Origin: Desulfobacteraceae bacterium
GTDB lineage: Bacteria > Desulfobacterota > Desulfobacteria > Desulfobacterales > Desulfobacteraceae
DNA length: 64,000 bases
NCBI GenBank assembly: GCA_016744295.1
Contig: JADGEQ010000008.1
Span: 62,001-126,000, forward strand
Reading direction: 5' to 3'
In this document: piece by piece, positions 1 through 7,343 of the stretch
Layout: the number at the start of each line of letters is the position of its first letter
Position numbering within the stretch: position 1 is the stretch's first letter
Program-made: the position numbers and the translations under genes
Notes under the pieces: generated by a model
Database searches by the model: none
The model's input: only the letters and a program-made list of their open reading frames with translations
Told to the model about the DNA's origin: nothing

Positions 1-1815
1 ATCGTTAATATAGATCTTTTCCTTTTGAAACACAGATTTTCGGCCAAACAACCGCATGTGGTTGGTAATTTTAGAGGCCCGGTCCACATGGGTTTCTATC
101 TCTTCAGACAAGGTTTTCAAGATGGCCCGGTCAATATCCTGGTCTGTCCCGATTTTCCTTGCAATAAAGCCTGAAGCAGTTTTAATCACGGACAAAGGCT
201 GATTGAGTTCGTGGGCAACCCCGGTGGCCATTTCTCCCAATGTGGCCATTTTTCCAGCCTGGATCAGCTGGTGCTCTGTTTCTACAGAATTGGTGATATC
301 CACGGCTGTGACAATCAAGACATTTTTATCCACAAAATCAGCCGGACTGATCCAAATATTGGCATATAAATAATCCTCATTTTTTCTCAGGTTTACGACA
401 CGCTCATGGAAAGAGAGGGTTATATTATTTTTAATGCGCTCAAACTCACGATTGCTGGGAAAAAGCATTCCAAAGCCCTTTCCCTTGAGTTCTTCCCTGA
501 TATAGCCGTAAACGGACAAGGCAGCATCATTGCAGTCAATAATAGACAATTGTTCCTTGTCCAGGATGAATACCGGGTTTGGTATATTCTTAAAAATCTC
601 CTGATATTTTTTTTCTGATATACGAACTTTTTCTTCTAATTTTTTCCGGCGACTGATATCCAGGCTCATCTCCATGGCCGCCACAATATTACCGTTTTCA
701 TCCCTGAGAGGGGCTGTTTTCACAAACCAGTGGGCAATGGTTCCATCCTTGTTGATCCCGGATTCTTCACTAAAATGGGATTTGCCGTCCATAAAGGTTT
801 TTTCAACCGGACAATTAAGACATTTGGCATCCAGATCTTTATAGGCGGCATAACAATAATCCCCATATTCCGGATTAAACCTACGGGCAAACTCCTGGTT
901 AAACTCTATCAGTTCATACTTCCGGTTCTGGACGGTGATGGTACAGGGAACCTGCTCAAACAAATGACGATAGATATCCTTTTGACGATTCAGCTCGGCC
1001 TGTTTTTCATGAATTTCACTTCCCATATCATTGATAGCCATGGAGAGCTGTCCGATCTCATCTCCGGAATCAGTACTACTTTTAAGGAGGGTAAAATCAC
1101 CTGTTGCGATACTCCGGGTATCTGTGATCAATCTGTTGATGGGGTGGGTTACCCGGAAAAAAATAATGATACAGATGGTGATGGCCAGGGTAAAGAAAAG
1201 ATAAACCGCTGTCCAGGCAGACATTTTTTTACTCAGCCCGATCTCCTGTTTAACATTTTTAAGGGAGACCACCACATCCAGTGTGCCCAATTTTTTGATA
1301 TTTGTCGGGTGATAATGGCAGGCGGAACTGGAACAGGAGGGGCCATTTAAAATGGGATTGATCACCCCAAGTTTTAAGTCACCGTCCTTGGATTCAAACA
1401 TTCGAATCCTGTCTTTGATATCCGTTTTCATAACAGGCGGATCTTGACTGTGACATATGTTGCAGGCAATATCCTGTTTTTGTCCGAGTCGGCCTATCTC
1501 TTCGCGGTTGTTTGAAAACCGGACCTGCCCCTGGCAATTAAAGATACGGATCTCTTCTATTTCATTATACCGGGACATGGAGTTTAAAATATCCTGCATG
1601 TCTTCGCTGGGGCTGTGGAGCATGGCCAGCCAGGTCAATTTCAAGACCGAATTGCAGAACTTGTCCACGTCGGAGACTGCCTTGTCAATGAGGATGCGTT
1701 CCTGGTAACGGGTACTGAAATGAGACCAGATAAAAATGCTGAGAAAAAGAACCATACCAACCGGAATCAGCAGCTTAAAAGCCAATCCCCTTTTATGTAT
1801 CATCCTTTTTTCCAT
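1..1815 (-). CDS. Membrane sensor histidine kinase with c-type heme motifs (partial, 3' end outside window)
   Basis: The minus strand is open from an ATG at 1815 to the window edge (605 residues seen). An AGGA-rich ribosome site lies at 1822-1826. After a first membrane segment (about residues 10-28) comes an extracytoplasmic sensor region with CNICH (about 118-122) and a second site CSSSACH (about 161-167). The first is a canonical CXXCH heme motif; the second fits the CX4CH variant known from multiheme cytochromes. A second membrane segment (about 195-218), a HAMP-like linker, a Cys-containing PAS domain, a second PAS domain and a HisKA box (VAHELNQPL, His near 535) follow. The ATPase domain lies beyond the edge. 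Family knowledge suggests a sensor of redox state or of a diatomic gas; the ligand is inference. A sigma-54 type promoter lies about 50 bases upstream. Confidence 0.85.
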   Translation of the reverse strand, partial: MEKRMIHKRGLAFKLLIPVGMVLFLSIFIWSHFSTRYQERILIDKAVSDVDKFCNSVLKLTWLAMLHSPSEDMQDILNSMSRYNEIEEIRIFNCQGQVRFSNNREEIGRLGQKQDIACNICHSQDPPVMKTDIKDRIRMFESKDGDLKLGVINPILNGPSCSSSACHYHPTNIKKLGTLDVVVSLKNVKQEIGLSKKMSAWTAVYLFFTLAITICIIIFFRVTHPINRLITDTRSIATGDFTLLKSSTDSGDEIGQLSMAINDMGSEIHEKQAELNRQKDIYRHLFEQVPCTITVQNRKYELIEFNQEFARRFNPEYGDYCYAAYKDLDAKCLNCPVEKTFMDGKSHFSEESGINKDGTIAHWFVKTAPLRDENGNIVAAMEMSLDISRRKKLEEKVRISEKKYQEIFKNIPNPVFILDKEQLSIIDCNDAALSVYGYIREELKGKGFGMLFPSNREFERIKNNITLSFHERVVNLRKNEDYLYANIWISPADFVDKNVLIVTAVDITNSVETEHQLIQAGKMATLGEMATGVAHELNQPLSVIKTASGFIARKIGTDQDIDRAILKTLSEEIETHVDRASKITNHMRLFGRKSVFQKEKIYIND

Positions 1816-2137
1816 CAACGTCCTCCGTAAATTAGGTCAGTCAGCTATACTATCTATATTATAGCAGAAACCATGCCAGCAGGACAGATGGGGTTTTAAA
1901 CGGTAAATACAGTGGGTTATGCCCTGCACCTGTCCACTCATTATTTTGTTGCGCCCTTTTATTATGGAATATTCAAAAATACCTTTGAACTATTCCAAAA
2001 TTTAGAAAAAGTTATAGTTTCTCAACCTAGCAGTTTACCACAATTCCAGCGCTTTTCATTGCATCTGCCCTTTGTATAAGCTATGTATTTGAAATACACC
2101 ATGCTAAGTATTTTTTCGAACAAGGATAAATATAATT
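1816..2137. other. Divergent intergenic region between two kinases
   Basis: This 322-base AT-rich gap holds the minus-strand sigma-54 promoter at 1863-1878. No convincing promoter for the plus-strand kinase was found. A weak GG-N10-GC match at 1913-1928 on the plus strand has a poor -24 half (TGGGTTA). No ORF with a ribosome site was seen. Confidence 0.5.
1863..1878 (-). promoter_or_regulatory. Sigma-54 promoter for the heme sensor kinase
   Basis: The minus strand reads TGGCATGGTTTCTGCT, with GG and GC exactly ten bases apart, as the -24/-12 sigma-54 consensus (TGGCAC-N5-TTGC) requires. It lies 48 bases upstream of the kinase start at 1815. The identical 16-mer occurs upstream of a receiver gene at 46627-46642. 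Confidence 0.75.
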
Positions 2138-3661
2138 ATGGGTTCTAAAGATCAAAAAAAAATATCTCTTAACCTGGGAATTGTGGGGGGTGGCAGGGCG
2201 TGTGTATATTTTCTTGACCTCCTTGAAACAGCATCCCTTCCATATCTTAATATAAAAATTATAGGCGTCTGCGATATCAACCCGGATGCCAAAGGGGTGG
2301 TAATGGCCCATAAATTGGGCATACCAACCTTTGAAAATTTTTATGATTTTTTTAAAAATGAGAAGCTGGATGCCGTTCTTGAGCTGACGAACAACAAAAG
2401 CCTTCCTGAACTGATCGCCATGCGCCCTGACAATCTGGGTATTCTTGAACATAATCTAGGCCGGTTGTTAAGAACCCTGTTTGAAACGAACCAAAATCTA
2501 ATCCAGACAAAGGAGCAGGCCATTCTTGACAAGGGATATTATGAAATCCTTTTCCAGCAAACAAATCTTGGTGTTGTTGTACTGGACCTGGATTTTAATA
2601 TTGTTGACGCCAATGAGGTCTATCTGAAAGCCTGTAAAAAAAACCAAAAAGAAGTTTTCGGGAAAAAATGTTATCAAGTGATTAAGGGTTTTTATGCGCC
2701 CTGCCCTTCTGAACTTCCCAATTTTGAGTGTCCTTTAATGAAAACCCTTGATACGGGAAAACCCTCCCATATTATCCATGAAACTGCTTTGCCCGGCCCC
2801 AGAAGAAAATATTTCAGTATTTCAGCCTATCCCATAAAAGGACTGGAGAATAAAGTCACCCATATTATTGAATTGTGGCAGGACATCACCTCGGAGATTA
2901 CTGAAAAATGGGAAAACAAGGTTAAGAGAATACACTCGGATATGAAAAAAATCATTCAGGAGGACAGACTGGTTGCATTGGGAAAACTTGTGGCAAGCAG
3001 TGTTCATGAAATTAACAATCCCATCCAGGGACTCTTGACCTTTTCTTATATCATCAAAGATATGGCTAAAAAAGAACAATTGGACAAAAAGGAGATCGAA
3101 CAACTCAGAGAGTTTAATTGTCACATGACAAGAGAACTCGAGCGATGCGGAAATATCGTTTCCGGCCTCCTTGCCTTTTCCCGGGAGTCTGTTCTGGAAT
3201 TTGTAAATACGGATATCAATGAGGTTCTTCAAACTGTCATCTCCCTGACCCGCCATAAACTTGAGCTCTCCGACATTCACTTAAAAACAGCCATTTGCCC
3301 AGATCCCCTCATTGTTTATGGGGATAAAAATCAATTGCAGCAATGTTTTTTAAACCTTATTTTCAATGCCATTGATGCCATGCCCAGAGGGGGGGAGATG
3401 TCCATAAATTCCGGAATTCATATTGACCCAAAAAAGGTATGGATTGAAATCATTGATAATGGATCCGGGATCAGCAATCAATGTCTGGAACATATTTTTG
3501 ATCCCTTCTTCACAACCAAAGAAGAAGGAGGGACAGGACTGGGGCTCTCAATCGTTTATGGCATCATAAAGGATCATAAAGGAGAGGTTTGTGTGAACAA
3601 AACCTCAACCCGGGGAACTTCATTTTTAATTTCACTTCCCGGTATAATTTCAAACGGGTGA
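2138..3661 (+). CDS. Histidine kinase with N-terminal Rossmann (GFO/IDH-like) domain and PAS
   Basis: This 507-residue protein has no membrane segments. Residues about 10-110 form a nucleotide-binding Rossmann-like unit: it opens with LGIVGGGRAC (GxGxxA type) and continues through VCDINPDA and VLELTNN, as in oxidoreductase/homoserine-dehydrogenase folds. A PAS domain follows (about 130-255) with a Cys pair in PCPSELPNFECP. The HisKA box is SVHEINNPIQG with His290, then an ATPase domain with N (NLIFNAIDA), G1 (DNGSGI) and G2 (GGTGLGLSI) boxes. It is the first gene of a tight run: an NtrC-type regulator starts 31 bases downstream and is the likely partner. The Rossmann unit may sense NAD(P)(H) or a related ligand; that is inference. 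Confidence 0.88.
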   Translation: MGSKDQKKISLNLGIVGGGRACVYFLDLLETASLPYLNIKIIGVCDINPDAKGVVMAHKLGIPTFENFYDFFKNEKLDAVLELTNNKSLPELIAMRPDNLGILEHNLGRLLRTLFETNQNLIQTKEQAILDKGYYEILFQQTNLGVVVLDLDFNIVDANEVYLKACKKNQKEVFGKKCYQVIKGFYAPCPSELPNFECPLMKTLDTGKPSHIIHETALPGPRRKYFSISAYPIKGLENKVTHIIELWQDITSEITEKWENKVKRIHSDMKKIIQEDRLVALGKLVASSVHEINNPIQGLLTFSYIIKDMAKKEQLDKKEIEQLREFNCHMTRELERCGNIVSGLLAFSRESVLEFVNTDINEVLQTVISLTRHKLELSDIHLKTAICPDPLIVYGDKNQLQQCFLNLIFNAIDAMPRGGEMSINSGIHIDPKKVWIEIIDNGSGISNQCLEHIFDPFFTTKEEGGTGLGLSIVYGIIKDHKGEVCVNKTSTRGTSFLISLPGIISNG

Positions 3662-3691
3662 GGTATGGCCTATCTATTTCAGGAGTAAATA

Positions 3692-5041
3692 ATGGACCAG
3701 CAGATGAAAATACTGATTGTTGACGATGAGCTTGTGGTAAGGGAGTCTCTTTATCACTGGTTTTCAAGGGAAGGCTATCAGACCAAAACTGCCAAAAGCG
3801 GAACAAATGCCCTGGAAATGCTCGAACAAGAGTTCTTTGACACCTTGTTTGTGGACATGAAAATGCCAAAAATGAGCGGGTTTGAACTGCTGGAGATTGT
3901 CAAAAAGCGTTATCCAGAGACAGCAGTGGTGATCATAACCGCCTACGGCTCAATTGACAGTGCGGTTAAGGCCATGAAGATAGGCGCATCAGACTATCTG
4001 CTCAAACCCTTTAAGCCGGATCAGCTTTCCCTGGTCATGGAAAAAATATCGCAACAGATACAACTCAATTCAGAATACCAGTATCTCAAAGGGCAAATGG
4101 ATAAAATCTGCCGGTTTGACAACATCATTGGAGAATCCGATCCAATGAAAAAGATATACTCTCTCATTGAGGAGGTGGCCAAAACCGATGCACCTGTTAT
4201 TATTCTGGGAGAGACCGGAACCGGTAAAGAACTCATTGCCAAGGCAATTCATGTTAAAAGCAATAGAAACAATCTGCCCTTTGTTCCTCTCAACTGCGGG
4301 GCCTTTCCCGATTCTCTGCTTGAATCTGAATTATTTGGATACAATAAAGGGGCTTTTACCGGTGCATCCCACAGCCGGAAAGGTTTTTTTGAAGTGGCCT
4401 CCGGGGGTACCCTGTTCCTGGATGAAATCGGTGAAATTTCCCAAAAAATGCAGGTTGATCTTCTCCGGGTACTCCAGGAAAAAAAAATAACACGGTTGGG
4501 GGATACCCGGCAGATTGATGTGGATTTCCGGTTATTGTCCGCCACCCGCCAAAATCTTGAGCGCAAAATTCTGGCGGGACAATTTAGAAGCGATTTTTTT
4601 TACAGAATCAATATCATCTCCATTGAGATCCCTCCCCTTAGGGAAAGAAAAGAGGATATTCCCTTGCTGGCCTATCATTTTCTTGAAAAATACAGCCGGG
4701 AAACCGCAAAAAACGTTGATACCCTAGATCATAAGGCCCTTGAATCTCTTAAGAGCCATGGATGGCCCGGCAATGTTAGGGAACTTGAAAATGCCATTGA
4801 AAGGGCTGTTGTGCTTTCAAAGGCACGGACACTGACGCCAAGGGATTTTGTTTTTCTTAAGCCGGACGCTTCCATATCCTCCCATGACAAAACGCTCTCT
4901 CTAAAGGATATGGAGAAACAATACATCGACACCATCCTTGGGGATAACCAATGGAATATATCCAGGTCAGCAGATATTCTAGGTATCAGCCGGGCAACTC
5001 TCCATCGAATGATCAAACGTCACAATATGAAAAAGACATAA
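3692..5041 (+). CDS. NtrC-family sigma-54 dependent response regulator
   Basis: This 449-residue regulator has a receiver domain (phosphoacceptor Asp55 in FVDMKMPKMSG), an AAA+ sigma-54 activation domain with Walker A GETGTGKE, an intact GAFTGA loop, Walker B FLDEIGE and an arginine-rich sensor region, and a C-terminal Fis-type helix-turn-helix (SADILGISRATLHRMIK). It is very likely phosphorylated by the kinase just upstream and activates RNA polymerase with sigma-54. Four sigma-54 promoter candidates lie in this window, though which regulator serves which promoter cannot be told. The next gene starts only two bases after its stop. Confidence 0.95.
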   Translation: MDQQMKILIVDDELVVRESLYHWFSREGYQTKTAKSGTNALEMLEQEFFDTLFVDMKMPKMSGFELLEIVKKRYPETAVVIITAYGSIDSAVKAMKIGASDYLLKPFKPDQLSLVMEKISQQIQLNSEYQYLKGQMDKICRFDNIIGESDPMKKIYSLIEEVAKTDAPVIILGETGTGKELIAKAIHVKSNRNNLPFVPLNCGAFPDSLLESELFGYNKGAFTGASHSRKGFFEVASGGTLFLDEIGEISQKMQVDLLRVLQEKKITRLGDTRQIDVDFRLLSATRQNLERKILAGQFRSDFFYRINIISIEIPPLRERKEDIPLLAYHFLEKYSRETAKNVDTLDHKALESLKSHGWPGNVRELENAIERAVVLSKARTLTPRDFVFLKPDASISSHDKTLSLKDMEKQYIDTILGDNQWNISRSADILGISRATLHRMIKRHNMKKT

Positions 5042-5042
5042 A

Positions 5043-5564
5043 ATGAGTTTGGCTGATTTCTGCCTGGGGATTCAACCGGTGGGAGAAATTGATCCTGTTT
5101 ATTTAAAAATAATTGCAGGGTCGTTTCTGGGAGAATTGCGTATCAAATCGGTCATCCTCCCCTGCCTTGACCCACCGGAGTATGCCTTTGATAAAAGAAG
5201 AATTCAATACAATGCAGGAACAATGATCAACCAACTTGAACAAATGAAATTCAAAGAATGCAACAAAGTGATCGCATTGGTTGATGCTGATCTGTTTATT
5301 CCGGTTTTCTCTTTTGTTCTGGGTGAAGCAAGAATTGGCGGAACATCTGCCCTTGTCTCCTTTTACCGACTGCAAAAAAACCCTGGAAGAGCCGCTAAGG
5401 TTGCCCTCCATGAATTTGGTCATCTCATGAATCTTGACCATTGCCGCCACAGCTGTGTAATGAAATTTTCAAAAAATATTGAACAACTGGATTCAATTCC
5501 CGCTATTTATTGTAACTATTGTCTGGATCATATCCGCTATATGATAAGCGCGACTATAGGATAA
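5043..5564 (+). CDS. Archaemetzincin-like zinc metalloprotease
   Basis: This 173-residue protein carries HEFGHLMNLDHC followed by a CXXXCVM and, 16 residues later, CNYC. This resembles the archaemetzincin signature HEXXHXXGXXHC..CXM..CXXC, with Asn in place of the usual Gly and slightly shorter spacing between the cysteines. The histidines and glutamate would bind a catalytic zinc, the four cysteines a structural zinc. No signal peptide is visible, so it should be cytoplasmic. It starts two bases after the regulator and is probably co-transcribed with the kinase/regulator pair, an unusual partnership. The C-terminus runs into a 17-bp tandem duplication. The substrate is unknown. Confidence 0.85.
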   Translation: MSLADFCLGIQPVGEIDPVYLKIIAGSFLGELRIKSVILPCLDPPEYAFDKRRIQYNAGTMINQLEQMKFKECNKVIALVDADLFIPVFSFVLGEARIGGTSALVSFYRLQKNPGRAAKVALHEFGHLMNLDHCRHSCVMKFSKNIEQLDSIPAIYCNYCLDHIRYMISATIG

Positions 5565-5583
5565 GCGCGACTATAGGATAAGC
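5543..5583. repeat. 17-bp tandem duplication over the archaemetzincin stop codon
   Basis: The unit GATAAGCGCGACTATAG occurs at 5543-5559 and again at 5560-5576, followed by the first seven bases of a third copy. The protease stop codon lies inside copy two, so the duplication may have altered the last residues. Confidence 0.9.
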
Positions 5584-5677
5584 AAGAATAGGCGGGGCTG
5601 AAAATCTTTGCTGTCAAACTAATCTTTGCCCCTGAGCAAAAATTTTTTCGCCCCCTGGTAATTAGACAACTATCGGA

Positions 5678-6583
5678 TCATGTTTTTAAAAATGTACGAA
5701 CCAGCTTGTCCCATCCAATTTCAGGGTTGAGTCCATAAAAGTCATTTACAGGTTCACCGCCTGTGGCTGCAAGGTTTTCATATTCCGGACCCATCAACTT
5801 AATAAGCTTTGAATTTTCTTTTTCCATCCAGCGGATGCTGGCATCACCGAATTTTAGTTTTCGTAAATTTTTCAAGGGTGCGTCGGGCTCAACAATGAAC
5901 AGCCATCCATCCTGATAAGGATCATCATGGAGAAGCAAGGCATCCTTTTTCACCCGTTGGTTTACAGAAAGAATTGTTCCTGAAATGGGTGACAAAACCT
6001 TTGCAACCTGATGGTCCTGGGTGATTGTCCACCCAGATTCTCCTTTTTCCATATGACTTCCAATATTCATTTCCGGATTAAATGTTGACTGTCCAAACAA
6101 TTTCATGACAAAGGCATCAAAGCCAATACGCGCCATCCCTCCATGTTCCATCCGAACCCAGGTGTGACCCTCGTGGTAATAGTAATCCCTGGCCAGGTCA
6201 AAACCAGCCACACTTACAAGTTCAGGTCTTGACTGGGCCCGGGATATTTCAATATCATCCAGCATCTGGTCAAATGAGCAGTCGTGGCATTCATAATTAT
6301 GGGTGCAAATTTTGGGCTGCTGGATTCGACCGGTCACCACATGACGACAGGGTCTTGATGCACCATCATATTTTTTCTTAAAAAAGGCGGCCCAGTTTGA
6401 AGCCGTTTCCTGTGTTGCCCTGGCTCCCATGGCCCGGGTCATGGCCTTGTCAAATTTACAGTCAAAACAGTCATACAACTTGTTGCAGGTATGAAGGCTT
6501 ACAACACCTGCTTTCATCCAGATACATTCCTCCTCAACAACCTGAAATCCCCTTATTCCTTTCTTTGTATTCATGTTTTTCAT
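5678..6583 (-). CDS. GcvH-like protein with Cys-rich N-terminus, lipoyl lysine absent
   Basis: The start at 6583 is chosen because AGGAGG sits nine bases upstream. The protein has about 301 residues. The N-terminal half has two Cys clusters (CNKLYDCFDCKFD and CTHNYECHDCSFD) typical of a metal-binding module. The C-terminal half resembles the glycine cleavage H protein: YYYHEGHTWVRMEHGGMARIG followed by VLSPISGTILSVNQ. In true H proteins a lysine in the SVKA turn carries lipoate; the aligned stretch here reads TITQDHQVAKVL, with no lysine at the expected place. It is therefore probably not a functional lipoyl carrier. Related GcvH-like proteins are common in sulfate reducers, but their role is not known to me. 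A sigma-54 promoter lies upstream. Confidence 0.75.
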   Translation of the reverse strand: MKNMNTKKGIRGFQVVEEECIWMKAGVVSLHTCNKLYDCFDCKFDKAMTRAMGARATQETASNWAAFFKKKYDGASRPCRHVVTGRIQQPKICTHNYECHDCSFDQMLDDIEISRAQSRPELVSVAGFDLARDYYYHEGHTWVRMEHGGMARIGFDAFVMKLFGQSTFNPEMNIGSHMEKGESGWTITQDHQVAKVLSPISGTILSVNQRVKKDALLLHDDPYQDGWLFIVEPDAPLKNLRKLKFGDASIRWMEKENSKLIKLMGPEYENLAATGGEPVNDFYGLNPEIGWDKLVRTFLKT

Positions 6584-6646
6584 TGCAACCCTCCTTTTTT
6601 TCATTGTTCCAATGCCGCACAAATTTCCCTTTTAAAAAAGATGAAT

Positions 6647-6662
6647 TGCAATGGGTGTACCA
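6647..6662 (-). promoter_or_regulatory. Sigma-54 promoter for the GcvH-like gene
   Basis: The minus strand reads TGGTACACCCATTGCA: TGG, N10 and GC correctly placed with a perfect TTGCA at -12. It lies 63 bases upstream of the start codon at 6583. Confidence 0.7.
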
Positions 6663-6871
6663 GGAAGAAACAAAAAAGAAACATTGAATCTATCTATCTA
6701 AAAATATAACTATTTTTAACTCCATCGGGTCAAATTTCTTCGGTACAAAAATTATATTGATATATGGATCACTGTAACAAGATGCTACAGCAATGGGGTG
6801 AGGGCCGGGACAAAACAGGCATTTGACTTATAAAAACAGTCGGTTATATGAATGCAGCAAAATGCGACACT

Positions 6872-6950
6872 CATTGTATCCATTGTATCCATTGTATCCA
6901 TTGTATCCATTGTATCCATTGTATCCATTGTATCCATTGTATCCATTGTA
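6872..6950. repeat. 9-bp minisatellite (about 8.8 copies of CATTGTATC)
   Basis: Eight perfect head-to-tail copies of CATTGTATC plus seven bases of a ninth. The unit length is a multiple of three, so the plus strand encodes repeated Cys-Ile-His and the minus strand repeated Tyr-Asn-Gly without stops. The perfect copies indicate recent slippage and likely length polymorphism between strains. Confidence 0.95.
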
Positions 6951-7195
6951 CGAAGCCCCATACGCTGACGGACACAACAAAAAATGAAATATTACCATCA
7001 AATTCGACTGATTTTCTCGAGAAAATTTAATCCAGCTATTACAACAGTTTTTGATGCAACCCACACGCCAGCGGAGGTAAAAGTCAGGTCCGAAAATGGG
7101 CCTCAAAATTGCCACGTCGGAGGAGTTGGCTTTTGCCGGAGCGGGTATGGGATGGCAGGTATGCATCTCGACTGTGCTTTTCGCGGACATACCCC

Positions 7196-7282
7196 ATGAC
7201 TGTGATTTACCAATACCTGGACTGTGAGAATTTTCATATGGGGTTTGCCAGGATCCGTTGTAAAGAATGTAAGCATGAAAGC
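7196..7282 (+). pseudogene. IS91-family transposase fragment
   Basis: The translation around VIYQYLDCENFHMGFARIRC and the following KECKHE strongly resembles the N-terminal zinc-binding part of IS91-type transposases (typically YRYLDCGDLHNGFARVRC..CGHEYLLAFSC). The match stops after KHE: the following YLLAFSC..FCPSC block is missing and a stop follows at 7322-7324. Nothing upstream resembles the transposase start. It is a short remnant of a past insertion. Confidence 0.65.
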
Positions 7283-7343
7283 CCGGGAGAATGTAAAATG
7301 ACCTGCCTGACATTGCAAGCCTGAACCCACCTGCCGCCGGGTC

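Larger units (their letters stand above)
6584..7343. other. Gene-poor region with minisatellite and transposase remnant
   Basis: This 760-base gap holds the sigma-54 promoter at 6647-6662, a 9-bp minisatellite at 6872-6950 and an IS91-type transposase fragment at 7196-7282. No intact gene with a ribosome site was recognised. A 60-codon plus-strand frame across the minisatellite (6848-7030) has no visible ribosome site. Confidence 0.6.

Noticed and set aside
1913-1928. Possible sigma-54 site for the Rossmann kinase
   Set aside because: Spacing fits but the -24 element (TGGGTTA) is poor and the site is over 200 bases from the start codon.
6872-6950. CRISPR array
   Set aside because: Nine-base direct repeats without spacers and no cas genes.
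6848-7030. 60-codon frame with Cys-Ile-His repeats
   Set aside because: No ribosome site, and both strands stay open only because the repeat unit is nine bases; better explained as a minisatellite.
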